Shown here one piece after another: positions 6,570 through 13,708 of a stretch of 14,263 bases of DNA (position 1 is the first letter of the stretch; each line of letters starts with the position of its first letter). A program made the translations under genes and the position numbers. Source of the DNA: JAYUHK01 sp043767025 (GTDB lineage Bacteria > Bacteroidota > Bacteroidia > Chitinophagales > Saprospiraceae); NCBI GenBank assembly GCA_043767025.1, contig JAYUHK010000171.1, positions 1-14,263 of the forward strand, in the 5' to 3' direction. A model generated the notes under the pieces. The model was not told where the DNA came from. It was given only the letters and a program-made list of their open reading frames with translations, and ran no database searches.

Positions 6570-7748
6570 ATGGCAAAGAAAAAATCAACCAACAAACCAC
6601 AGCAGATAAGTCCTGCAAATTATATCAAACAGGCTGCACGGAAAGTACCTATTTACGAATGTGTTATCAATGAAGATTGGGAAGAAAGTGGTTTGTCACA
6701 AATTCTTGTAGCGCGAAAAAAACAAAATGGCAATATTATAGTTGGTGCTTATATTGTTGATACGTTTTGTTTGGGTTTAAAAAATACACTATTCTATCAC
6801 AATATGACGGAATACGAGTACGAGCAACATAAAAAACGTGTTGCAAAAGCTACAGAATTGGACTGGGTAAAAATATCTCCAAATACTTGTTTTAATATTA
6901 TTTATGGTGCGGTAGAATACGCCGAAGATTTAGGTTTTGCGCCCCATAAAGATTTTTCGATAACAGAATATATTTTAGACGATGTAGAAACGCTCGAATT
7001 TGAGGATATTGAGTTTGGTCGTGACGGCAAACCTCGCTATATTTCGGGTCCTTACGACAATGTATCAAAGGTCGTTGCAAAACTCAAAAAAGCCGTTGGA
7101 GAGGGTAATTTTGAGGTAATAATCAATATGGGGGATTTTGATGATGACGATGATGACGACTTTGATGATGGCGACTATGAAGAAAAGCCCCATATTCCCA
7201 TGATTGGTTTTGATTTTATGTTCCATGAAAGCGGTAAAGTTGATTTTCGTCAAGACAGTTGGTTGAAGCAAAAAGCTGAAATATTTGACATAGATTTAGA
7301 CGCTAATGAAATTACTTTGAACGCAGTTTTAGATTTTAATGACGCAACGCTTGAAATTATTACCTATATGATTGATAAGTATGTCAAAAAAGCATTTCAC
7401 TCCAATCTATACCTGACCATAAAAGGAAACTCTGTAGAGCATCAAAAGAAACAATTATTTGCTTCATTTTTTGAAGAAGATGAAGAAGAAAATCACTATA
7501 CTATTGAAGCAAACTTGAAAGAAAGTACTTTGACCGCACATTTTCCAGCCTTGGCGGAGCATAAAAATTTAAAACATCTTATTGAATCTTCGCCGATGAA
7601 CAAGTATATGGATATGCTTATTCAACACATTTTAAAAAAACCTATTTTAAAAAATGCGCCTACTTTTAGTGCTTACATAACTTATGGCGAAAAACAATAT
7701 TTTGGCGAAACCGAAGACCATATTAGTGTTGGTTTTACGGTTGAATAA
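6570..7748 (+). CDS. Conserved-looking protein of unknown function with poly-Asp loop
   Basis: I do not recognise a named family. The 392-residue soluble protein begins with a Lys-rich tail (KKKSTNK). An N-terminal domain of about 25-185 follows, containing PIYECVINEDWEESGLSQ (27-44), the NGNIIVGAYIVDTFCLGLK strands (53-71) and a GAVEYAEDLGFAPHKDF helix (113-129). From memory, similar N-terminal segments occur in unannotated Bacteroidota proteins. Residues 189-205 are extremely acidic: eleven Asp and two Glu, with seven consecutive Asp at 191-197. This could be a flexible linker or a metal-binding loop. The C-terminal part (about 207-392) is charged and has no obvious motif. There is no signal peptide or membrane helix. 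Codons are visibly more A/T-ending than in the neighbouring enzyme genes. The start lies 21 bases after the DUF4442 gene. Confidence 0.8.
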   Translation: MAKKKSTNKPQQISPANYIKQAARKVPIYECVINEDWEESGLSQILVARKKQNGNIIVGAYIVDTFCLGLKNTLFYHNMTEYEYEQHKKRVAKATELDWVKISPNTCFNIIYGAVEYAEDLGFAPHKDFSITEYILDDVETLEFEDIEFGRDGKPRYISGPYDNVSKVVAKLKKAVGEGNFEVIINMGDFDDDDDDDFDDGDYEEKPHIPMIGFDFMFHESGKVDFRQDSWLKQKAEIFDIDLDANEITLNAVLDFNDATLEIITYMIDKYVKKAFHSNLYLTIKGNSVEHQKKQLFASFFEEDEEENHYTIEANLKESTLTAHFPALAEHKNLKHLIESSPMNKYMDMLIQHILKKPILKNAPTFSAYITYGEKQYFGETEDHISVGFTVE

Positions 7749-7875
7749 TTTTCTTATAAAAATTAGTAATTATCTGACAATTATCAACCAACCAAGCCAT
7801 TTCATAACATAAAAAGTTTTTTTGCGTTATAAACTAACGAAATAATAAAATTATCATCTCTGAATTTTGAAAAAT

Positions 7876-9522
7876 ATGAATCTGAAACGCACCCTACAGC
7901 TTTCTGCTTTGAGCGTCGTGGCTTTTTTGAGTACCGCCGCCATCAATCACAACGAAGGCGACCACGCCAAATATTTTGAAATATCTAAAAATATCGAAAT
8001 ATTTGCTAACCTTTTTAAGGAAATAAACACTTATTATGTAGATGAAATAGACCCAGGAAAACTCATGCGCACCGGATTAGATGCTATGGTGGGTTCTTTA
8101 GACCCTTTCACCAACTACATCGCCGAAGCGGATATCGAAGGTTATCGCTCTCTGACGGAGGGAAAATACAACGGAATTGGAGCGCAATACAAACAAATTG
8201 GCGACTATATTACCATCACGGAGCTGTACGAAAACTGCCCTGCCATCAAAGCTGGAATGAAAGTCGGCGACGTTATCACGGCTATCGAAGGGAAATCTAC
8301 CAAAAATAAATCTACCGACGACATGAACAGCATCATGAAAGGCTATCCCGGCTCGAATGTAGATATGACCATTCGGAGAGAAGATAAAGAGCTGAAAATC
8401 AATCTGATACGAACAGAAGTTGATTTGCCCAACGTCCCTTACAACGGAATGTTGAACCCCGAAGTCGCTTACATCAACCTGACGACTTTCACTCAAAACG
8501 CAGGCGCAAATGTCGAAAAAGCCGTCCGCGAACTAAAAGAGAAAAATCCAAAACTGAAAGGAATTGTGTTTGACCTTCGCGAAAACGGTGGCGGATTGCT
8601 CAACGAAGCCGTCAATATTTGTAATATTTTTATTCCAAAAAATGAGATAGTTGTGACTACCAAAGGAAAGGTGGTAGATTGGGATAGAAGCTACAAAACT
8701 TCCGCCGAACCCTTTGACGAAAAAATACCGTTGGTCGTGTTGGTGAACAGCAACTCTGCGTCTGCATCAGAAATTGTGAGCGGTACTATCCAAGATTTGG
8801 ATAGAGGTGTCGTAATGGGGCAACTTTCCTACGGAAAAGGATTGGTGCAAAATACGAAAGACATCGGCTATAATGCAAAGGTAAAACTAACTACTGCCAA
8901 ATATTATATTCCGAGCGGGCGGTGTATCCAAGCGGTGACCTACAAAAACGGTGTGCCGGTTCATACGCCAGACTCTTTGAGAGCGACTTTCAAAACCCGC
9001 AACGGACGCATCGTTTTGGACGGCGGCGGCATCAAACCTGACGTAATCCTCGCCAAGCCCGAGCAGTCCAATATTGCAAAAAATTTGTTAGAAAAAAATA
9101 TTATCTTCGATTTTGTGACAAAATACTGCGTTACTCACGCCACCATTCCAGCCGTCGAGCAGTTCAGTTTTACAGATTTTGGAGAATTTGAACAATTTTT
9201 GGCTGCCAAAAAATTTGAGTACGAAACAGAAAGTGAAAAATTGCTCAAAAAAATGCGCGAAGAATCAACGAAAGAAAAATACGCCGAACTCCTGCAGCCA
9301 GAATTTTCGACGCTCGAAAGTAAAATAAAAACAGAGAAAAAAACAGAACTCGGAAAGCACAAATCCGAAATTATCGACCTCATCGAGCGCGAAATAGTTG
9401 GGCGTTACTACTTCCACAAAGGCTCTGTCCAGATGAATTTGAAAAATGATTCGGAGGTAAAAGCAGCCATTCAGTTGCTCAACGACGAAAAAAGATACAG
9501 CCAAATTTTAGCAAAAAAGTAA
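7876..9522 (+). CDS. S41 carboxy-terminal processing protease (CTP/Prc family)
   Basis: This is an exported serine protease of the S41/C-terminal processing family, which trims or degrades periplasmic and envelope proteins from their C-terminus. The 548-residue protein has a signal peptide at about 1-23 and an N-terminal helical region with the family's LDPFTNYI segment. A PDZ domain follows at about 90-175 (YNGIGAQ, then AGMKVGDVI) and then the S41 protease core. The catalytic dyad is S296 in the NSASASEIVSG segment and K321 in SYGKG, 25 residues apart as in the family. The tail of about 150 residues is charged and probably helical. A TTG at 7867 would add three residues; I prefer the ATG at 7876. 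The 127-base gap upstream suggests a separate promoter, but no clear TAnnTTTG is seen. Transcription converges on the nuclease gene, with a shared terminator between them. Confidence 0.93.
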   Translation: MNLKRTLQLSALSVVAFLSTAAINHNEGDHAKYFEISKNIEIFANLFKEINTYYVDEIDPGKLMRTGLDAMVGSLDPFTNYIAEADIEGYRSLTEGKYNGIGAQYKQIGDYITITELYENCPAIKAGMKVGDVITAIEGKSTKNKSTDDMNSIMKGYPGSNVDMTIRREDKELKINLIRTEVDLPNVPYNGMLNPEVAYINLTTFTQNAGANVEKAVRELKEKNPKLKGIVFDLRENGGGLLNEAVNICNIFIPKNEIVVTTKGKVVDWDRSYKTSAEPFDEKIPLVVLVNSNSASASEIVSGTIQDLDRGVVMGQLSYGKGLVQNTKDIGYNAKVKLTTAKYYIPSGRCIQAVTYKNGVPVHTPDSLRATFKTRNGRIVLDGGGIKPDVILAKPEQSNIAKNLLEKNIIFDFVTKYCVTHATIPAVEQFSFTDFGEFEQFLAAKKFEYETESEKLLKKMREESTKEKYAELLQPEFSTLESKIKTEKKTELGKHKSEIIDLIEREIVGRYYFHKGSVQMNLKNDSEVKAAIQLLNDEKRYSQILAKK

Positions 9523-9532
9523 GATTTTGTGA

Positions 9533-9576
9533 CATAAAAAAAGCGATACTTCCGCAGGAGCATCGCTTTTTTTATG
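9533..9576. terminator. Bidirectional intrinsic terminator between convergent genes
   Basis: Bases 9533-9547 (CATAAAAAAAGCGAT) and 9562-9576 (ATCGCTTTTTTTATG) form a perfect 15-bp inverted repeat around a 14-base loop. The loop can itself fold through CTTC/GGAG. Each strand ends in seven T residues after a GCGAT/ATCGC core, so it can stop both the rightward protease transcript and the leftward nuclease transcript. Confidence 0.9.
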
Positions 9577-9595
9577 TTTCCGCAGCTGGATATTT

Positions 9596-10402
9596 TCACT
9601 CCGTCTGGCGGAGTTTCTCTATTTCGTCAGCAGCCAAACACGTGTCCTCCGCGATTTGCGCATCGGAAAGATTGCGTTTCAACAGTTTTTTAGCAATTTC
9701 AAATTTCTCCTCTTCCCGCTCCAATTTTAAAACCTTTCTGTGAGAAACTTCTAACTTCGCTTGTTCCCACTCGTCGGGACTGATATTTTTTTCCTCAATA
9801 ATTTCAGTTGCGCGTTTGATGCCCGCATTATCGAAGTTTATTTTCGGATTTTCGGGGCTGTGGATACTTTCATAAATCAAATCCAACCAATCTCGATAAT
9901 TTTGCGGCGTATCGTCGCCCCTATAATTCGGATTGAGATAAATCAACTCGTGGTTAAAAATTTTTCGCTCTGTCCCTTTCAGATTTTTTGGGTTCAAGGT
10001 CGAAATCAGCACTTCGTCTTTGTAAATCTCGCGGGTTTTTTCGTTGATTTTGTAGGGCGCAGTCATCACCACAATCGTATAAACCGTTTTTTGTACCGAA
10101 TAATCCTCCGAACTTCGCTGTTGCTCCGTTATCGCTTGCAGATGGTAGTGCAAAAATCTATCAAAATTATGGTCGTATTCTACTTTTTGAATCTCTATCA
10201 CAATCCGTTTTTTAGTGTCCTCCGCAAAAATATCGTACCTAAAATTAATATTTCCCAACTTGGGTTCAAATGATTTTTCAGTCTCAATCGCATCGGGTTC
10301 TACGTCAATTCCTAAAATATCTTTCACAAAAGCCTTAAAGACAATTTTATCCGTAAAAGCCTTTTTGAAATAAACTTCATTATCCAATCTCGAAAGTTTC
10401 AT
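9596..10402 (-). CDS. Rpn-family PD-(D/E)XK nuclease (transposase-like, PDDEXK_2)
   Basis: The 268-residue protein belongs to the Rpn/PDDEXK_2 group of putative nucleases, related to E. coli RpnA-E, which promote RecA-independent recombination and cleave DNA. The N-terminus (NEVYFKKAFTDK) is typical of the group. The active-site pattern is visible as D57 (FRYDIFAED) and E70-x-Q72 (RIVIEIQ), followed by F80-D81-R82 and a tyrosine-rich helix. Residues about 195-268 form a charged helical tail. They end in a small helix-turn-helix-like repeat (KRNLSDAQIAEDTCLAADEIEKL) that is common at the C-terminus of these proteins. The gene is alone on the minus strand between two rightward blocks. It has its own -7 promoter and a shared terminator, so it is an independent unit. 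Such genes are often multicopy and mobile, but no terminal repeats or transposase partner flank it. Confidence 0.88.
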   Translation of the reverse strand: MKLSRLDNEVYFKKAFTDKIVFKAFVKDILGIDVEPDAIETEKSFEPKLGNINFRYDIFAEDTKKRIVIEIQKVEYDHNFDRFLHYHLQAITEQQRSSEDYSVQKTVYTIVVMTAPYKINEKTREIYKDEVLISTLNPKNLKGTERKIFNHELIYLNPNYRGDDTPQNYRDWLDLIYESIHSPENPKINFDNAGIKRATEIIEEKNISPDEWEQAKLEVSHRKVLKLEREEEKFEIAKKLLKRNLSDAQIAEDTCLAADEIEKLRQTE

Positions 10403-10414
10403 AATATTTTTTTA

Positions 10415-10422
10415 CAAAGATA
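10415..10422 (-). promoter_or_regulatory. -7 element (TATCTTTG) of the nuclease gene
   Basis: On the minus strand this reads TATCTTTG, a full match to TAnnTTTG. It lies only 12 bases before the ATG at 10402, so the transcript leader would be less than about ten bases. The -33 region has no clear TTTG at 19-base spacing. It is back-to-back with the yicC promoter, 43 bases away. Confidence 0.6.
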
Positions 10423-10465
10423 CGAAAAAAACAAAAGTAAGACCGCCTCGTGTTTTTTTATTCCC

Positions 10466-10473
10466 TACCTTTG
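10466..10473 (+). promoter_or_regulatory. -7 element (TACCTTTG) of the yicC-gmk-apaG-smpB run
   Basis: TACCTTTG matches all fixed positions of the Bacteroidota -7 consensus and lies 27 bases before the yicC ATG. No good -33 TTTG is seen at the usual spacing. It is the only promoter-like site I find before smpB, consistent with one transcript for the four genes. Confidence 0.6.
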
Positions 10474-10500
10474 GCGTTCAGTTTCTTTTAAAAAAATTTT

Positions 10501-11388
10501 ATGCTGCTATCCATGACCGGCTTCGGAAGAGCCTCTCGTTCTTACAAAGACAAAAATATTTCTGTCGAAATCCGCGCGCTCAACAGCAAAACAACTGATA
10601 TTCGGCTCAAGCTGCCTTTTGATTTTAAGGAAAAAGATACTTTGATTCGCAAGATTGTCACCGAAAAAGGAGAGCGCGGCAAGATAGATGTCGCCATTAC
10701 TATCCAGTCCATGCAGGACGAAGATACGAACAGCAGCGTACTGAACGCCGAATTATTCAAAAAATACTATCGCCAACTCCAAAAACTCAATACGGAACTC
10801 AACGCTCCCGAACACAATCTTACGGAAGCCGTCATGCGACTTCCGAATGTGCTGGTGGCGACCGAAGAAAGTGCGATGGAAGACGAAGAATGGGCGGTTA
10901 TCCAAGCCACTGCCGTAGAAGCAATGGACGATTTTACGCGATTTCGGTCCGTAGAAGGCGCAGTGCTGGAAGAAGAACTTCGGTTGCGGACGAATAATAT
11001 TCAGAAAAATCTGAACGATGTGACACCGTTTGAAACAGAAAGAATCGTAAAAGTACGGCAGAGGCTGCACCAAAGTTTGGAGGAATTTTGGGGACGCGAC
11101 AATGTGGACGAAAACCGTTTTGAGCAAGAAGTGTTATTCTATTTGGATAAAATGGATATTACGGAAGAAAAAGTACGACTCGACCAACACTGCAAATATT
11201 TTCTCGAACAATTCGACGACCTTACCAACATCTCGAAAGGCAGACAACTGAATTTTATTAGTCAAGAAATGGGGCGCGAAATCAACACGTTGGGCGCAAA
11301 AGCCTACTCGTCGGAGATACAACGCCTCGTGGTGCAGATGAAAGACGAACTCGAAAAAATTAAAGAACAACTGGCTAACGCCGTGTAA
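10501..11388 (+). CDS. yicC: YicC/YloC-family endoribonuclease
   Basis: This 295-residue cytoplasmic protein of the YicC/YloC family starts with the hallmark MLLSMTGFGRA and continues with SVEIRALNSK. It ends in the DUF1732 region with EMGREINTLGAKA (256-268) and the helical end MKDELEKIKEQ. Family members are reported to be endoribonucleases; in E. coli YicC takes part in turnover of a small RNA. Length is normal for the family. The gene heads a tight run: its stop is 8 bases before gmk, an arrangement common in Bacteroidota and also seen in other phyla. The start is fixed by the conserved N-terminus and by the promoter 27 bases upstream. I see no missing conserved residue. Confidence 0.95.
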   Translation: MLLSMTGFGRASRSYKDKNISVEIRALNSKTTDIRLKLPFDFKEKDTLIRKIVTEKGERGKIDVAITIQSMQDEDTNSSVLNAELFKKYYRQLQKLNTELNAPEHNLTEAVMRLPNVLVATEESAMEDEEWAVIQATAVEAMDDFTRFRSVEGAVLEEELRLRTNNIQKNLNDVTPFETERIVKVRQRLHQSLEEFWGRDNVDENRFEQEVLFYLDKMDITEEKVRLDQHCKYFLEQFDDLTNISKGRQLNFISQEMGREINTLGAKAYSSEIQRLVVQMKDELEKIKEQLANAV

Positions 11389-11396
11389 CGCGTGAT

Positions 11397-11969
11397 ATGA
11401 GTAAATTGATTATTTTTACGGCTCCGTCGGGCGCAGGAAAGACAACTATCGTGCGGCATCTGCTCAAAAAATTTGGCGAGCAACTTTCATTTTCGGTGTC
11501 CGCAACCACCAGAGCCTGCCGCGCGCACGAGGAGAATAACAAAGACTATTATTTTTTGTCGCCCGAAGAGTTCAAGGCTCGCATAGCGGCAGGGGATTTT
11601 TTGGAATGGGAAGAAGTGTACGCCGACCAATATTATGGCACGCTCAAAAGCGAAGTAGCACGCATCTGGGCGGCTGGCAAAAGTGTTCTGTTCGATATTG
11701 ATGTGCGCGGAGCCACCAATATCAAGCGAGCGTATCCCGAGCGCACGCTGGCAGTGTTCGTGAAGCCGCCGACGGAAGAAATACTGTTCGAGCGGCTCAA
11801 AAATCGACGCACCGAAACGCCCGAAAGCCTCCGCAAACGCATCGCCCGCGCCAAAGACGAATTGGGTTACGAGCATTCGTTTGATACCGTTTTGGTCAAT
11901 GACGACTTGGCGACCGCTTTTCGCGAAGCGGAACAACTGATTGTAGATTTTTTAAAAAAAAATAGCTAA
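11397..11969 (+). CDS. gmk: Guanylate kinase
   Basis: This enzyme phosphorylates GMP to GDP with ATP in the cytoplasm, an essential step for GTP supply. The 190-residue length is typical. The P-loop is APSGAGKTT at 9-17. GMP-binding residues are in the TTRACR segment (R39 and R42) and the KDYYF segment (Y51). The lid region EWEEVYADQYYGTLKSEV follows at 70-87, and then FDIDVRGATNIK (99-110). The usual TTRAPR has become TTRACR, a change outside the Arg contacts. The gene starts 8 bases after yicC and ends 6 bases before apaG, so translation is probably coupled. Confidence 0.97.
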   Translation: MSKLIIFTAPSGAGKTTIVRHLLKKFGEQLSFSVSATTRACRAHEENNKDYYFLSPEEFKARIAAGDFLEWEEVYADQYYGTLKSEVARIWAAGKSVLFDIDVRGATNIKRAYPERTLAVFVKPPTEEILFERLKNRRTETPESLRKRIARAKDELGYEHSFDTVLVNDDLATAFREAEQLIVDFLKKNS

Positions 11970-11975
11970 CATAAT

Positions 11976-12362
11976 ATGACTACTTTGACCACCAACGGAA
12001 TCGTCGTCAGCGTAGAAAGCAACTACCAAGCCGACCTCTCGGAAGCCGCCGAAGAAAAACACATTTTTGTCTATCACATCACCATCGAGAACCGCAACCA
12101 CTTTTCGGTGCAGTTGCTGCGCCGCAGATGGCTCATTTTCGACTCCAACTGCATTCGTTATGAAGTGGAAGGAGCGGGCGTAGTGGGCGAACAGCCTGTG
12201 CTGGAAAGTGGCGAAAGCTACCAATATTCCTCGTGGTGCAACCTGAAAACAGAAATGGGAAAAATGCGCGGCACTTATATTCTCCAAAACCAGTTAGACG
12301 ATAGTTTTTTTGGGGTCAATATTCCCGAATTTGAACTTATCGCTCCGCAAAAAATGAACTAA
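11976..12362 (+). CDS. apaG: ApaG-domain protein
   Basis: The 128-residue protein is a stand-alone ApaG domain (DUF525), a small fibronectin-III-like beta fold. It was first named for cobalt/magnesium-related phenotypes; its exact biochemical role is unclear. The opening GIVVSVESNYQ (8-18), RRRWLIFDSN (49-58), GAGVVGEQPVL (67-77) and MGKMRGTY (94-101) are the conserved segments. The protein covers nearly the whole domain with no fusion. It follows gmk by 6 bases and precedes smpB by 18, so it is likely co-transcribed with both. Confidence 0.95.
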   Translation: MTTLTTNGIVVSVESNYQADLSEAAEEKHIFVYHITIENRNHFSVQLLRRRWLIFDSNCIRYEVEGAGVVGEQPVLESGESYQYSSWCNLKTEMGKMRGTYILQNQLDDSFFGVNIPEFELIAPQKMN

Positions 12363-12380
12363 ACTAAAAAAAATACACTC

Positions 12381-12851
12381 ATGGCAAAAGTAAGCAAACC
12401 ACGCCCCGTCAATATTACGAACAGAAAAGCCGAACACGAATATGCCTTTGTGACCAAATACGAAGCAGGCATTATGCTGACTGGTACGGAAGTAAAAGCC
12501 ATACGCGCCGGCTACGCCAACCTCAACGATGCGTTTTGTGTGGTCAAAGACGGCGAACTTTTTGCCCGCAATGTATTTATTTCAGAATATTCGATGGGAA
12601 CTTACTACAACCACGAAACGCGCCGCGTCCGAAAACTCCTTCTCCACAAAGCCGAACTCAAAAAATTGGAGCGGCGTGTGTCCGAAAAAGGGTTCACCAT
12701 CGTGCCGTACAGAATTTACCTCACCGACAGAGGATTCATCAAGATGGAAGTCGTGCTGGCGCAGGGCAAAAAAACGTACGACAAACGCGAAGCCCTCAAA
12801 GCCAAAGACAGCAAACGCGACCTCGACCGAATTAGAAAGGCGTATAAATAA
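12381..12851 (+). CDS. smpB: SsrA-binding protein SmpB (trans-translation)
   Basis: SmpB binds tmRNA and brings it to stalled ribosomes so that trapped ribosomes are freed and the nascent protein is tagged for degradation. The 156-residue length is usual. NRKAEHEY (14-21) and the LTGTEVKAIRAG segment (33-44), followed by NLNDAFC, belong to the OB-fold core. The VSEKGFTIVPYRIYLTDRGFIKMEV stretch is split by the typical loop. The basic tail (from GKKTYDKREALKAKD to the end) is the part that enters the mRNA channel in known structures. The tmRNA gene itself (ssrA) is not visible in this window. The gene ends 39 bases before the Cys-rich exported protein. Confidence 0.97.
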   Translation: MAKVSKPRPVNITNRKAEHEYAFVTKYEAGIMLTGTEVKAIRAGYANLNDAFCVVKDGELFARNVFISEYSMGTYYNHETRRVRKLLLHKAELKKLERRVSEKGFTIVPYRIYLTDRGFIKMEVVLAQGKKTYDKREALKAKDSKRDLDRIRKAYK

Positions 12852-12890
12852 AGGAAAATAAATAAATTTAACCTCTCATTCACCAATAAA

Positions 12891-13451
12891 ATGGTACCTA
12901 TAAGATTCACGATAGGCTTTTTGTTGATTGTATCAGTTGCTTTTGGACAGAGTGATTCAAAAATAAAAAATCAACAAGTCAGCAACCCTAAAACCGAAAA
13001 TCTACTCCCGAAATACGTTTTATTTGGAACGTTTTGCAGCGAATGTTCAGGCATTTGCTCTACAATGTATAGATACAATATAGCAGATGATTCCTGCACT
13101 CTTTTTGTAGACCGTACAAATAGTTTTTTCAAAAACCATAGGAATATTGCTTGCAACACACCGATAACTGATGCAAGTAAATTTGACCTTGTGGATAATT
13201 TGGTGCTACAAATTCCTCCAAGATTTTTGACAACGACTAAAACTGAAGAAACTTTTGGGTGTCCAGACTGTACAGACGGCTGCGGTATTTATTTTGAAAT
13301 AGGACAAGGCACAACGGTAAAGAAATTTTATATTGACAATATTAAATCTCATCTTCCAAATGAACTTATATATTTTTTGGAAGTACTTGAAACGACCTTT
13401 ACTGGGTTAAGAGGAATGAAGAAAAATAAAGCACGCCAATTTTTCAAATAA
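12891..13451 (+). CDS. Exported Cys-rich homologue of the 226-714 lipoprotein, function unknown
   Basis: I recognise no biochemical function. The 186-residue protein has a signal peptide (Arg5, hydrophobic core 6-18, A17-F18-G19 before Gln20) and, unlike its relative, no lipobox. Its layout follows the 226-714 protein: K-Y-V-L-F-G-T-F at 41-48 matches N-Y-I-V-F-G-H-F there, FDLVDNL matches FELVKDL, and FGCPDCTDGCG (122-132) matches FGQPDAADGGG. Cysteines occur at 49, 52 and 56 and again at 124, 127 and 131, giving two C-x2-C-x3-C motifs with identical spacing. In the relative only the equivalents of 52 and 56 are Cys. Zinc or iron-sulfur binding, or paired disulfides in the periplasm, are possible inferences. 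Codons are more A/T-rich than in smpB. It may be read from the smpB transcript. Confidence 0.8.
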   Translation: MVPIRFTIGFLLIVSVAFGQSDSKIKNQQVSNPKTENLLPKYVLFGTFCSECSGICSTMYRYNIADDSCTLFVDRTNSFFKNHRNIACNTPITDASKFDLVDNLVLQIPPRFLTTTKTEETFGCPDCTDGCGIYFEIGQGTTVKKFYIDNIKSHLPNELIYFLEVLETTFTGLRGMKKNKARQFFK

Positions 13452-13708
13452 ATTGAATCAATAACAAGGCATTTTTGAGGCGCAACGCAGCGCGTTAAAA
13501 CGAAAAAATAACGCAGATGATTGGTTCTAATTTAAAAAAATAGGTAGTTTATTTTAGACACATTCCTTAAAAATAAAAAAATCATTCATTCTTAATTATT
13601 GCAAATAATTACTTATAATTATATAATATTGTAAATAATTGATAATTAATTATTTATACAACTAAAAATTAATAACTAAAGACTAAAAACTACTTAAAAG
13701 ATTAAAAT
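13452..13708. other. A/T-rich intergenic region with nested palindromes
   Basis: This 257-base gap contains no supported gene. Near its start AACGC (13484-13488) and GCGTT (13492-13496) form a short GC-rich hairpin without a following T run. Further right the sequence is almost pure A/T. TAATTATT (13593-13600) and AATAATTA (13604-13611) make a perfect palindrome around GCA. TAAATAATT (13632-13640) and AATTATTTA (13648-13656) make a second one. A TATTG(C/T)AAATAATT direct repeat starts at 13597 and again at 13627, exactly 30 bases apart. It may hold the promoter and regulator-binding sites of the next gene; no clear TAnnTTTG is seen. Confidence 0.5.

Noticed and set aside
7801..7850. TTTG at 7821-7824 as a -33 element for the protease gene
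   Set aside because: The sequence 19 bases downstream is TAATAAAA, which matches only the TA of TAnnTTTG.
7867..7875. TTG start for the S41 protease
   Set aside because: An ATG lies three codons later and gives the same signal peptide, so the rarer start codon is not needed.
13452..13708. Possible tRNA or tmRNA gene in the A/T-rich gap next to smpB
   Set aside because: No cloverleaf, TTC-loop pattern or CCA end could be found on either strand, and the base composition is almost pure A/T. The short GC hairpin at 13484-13496 is isolated.
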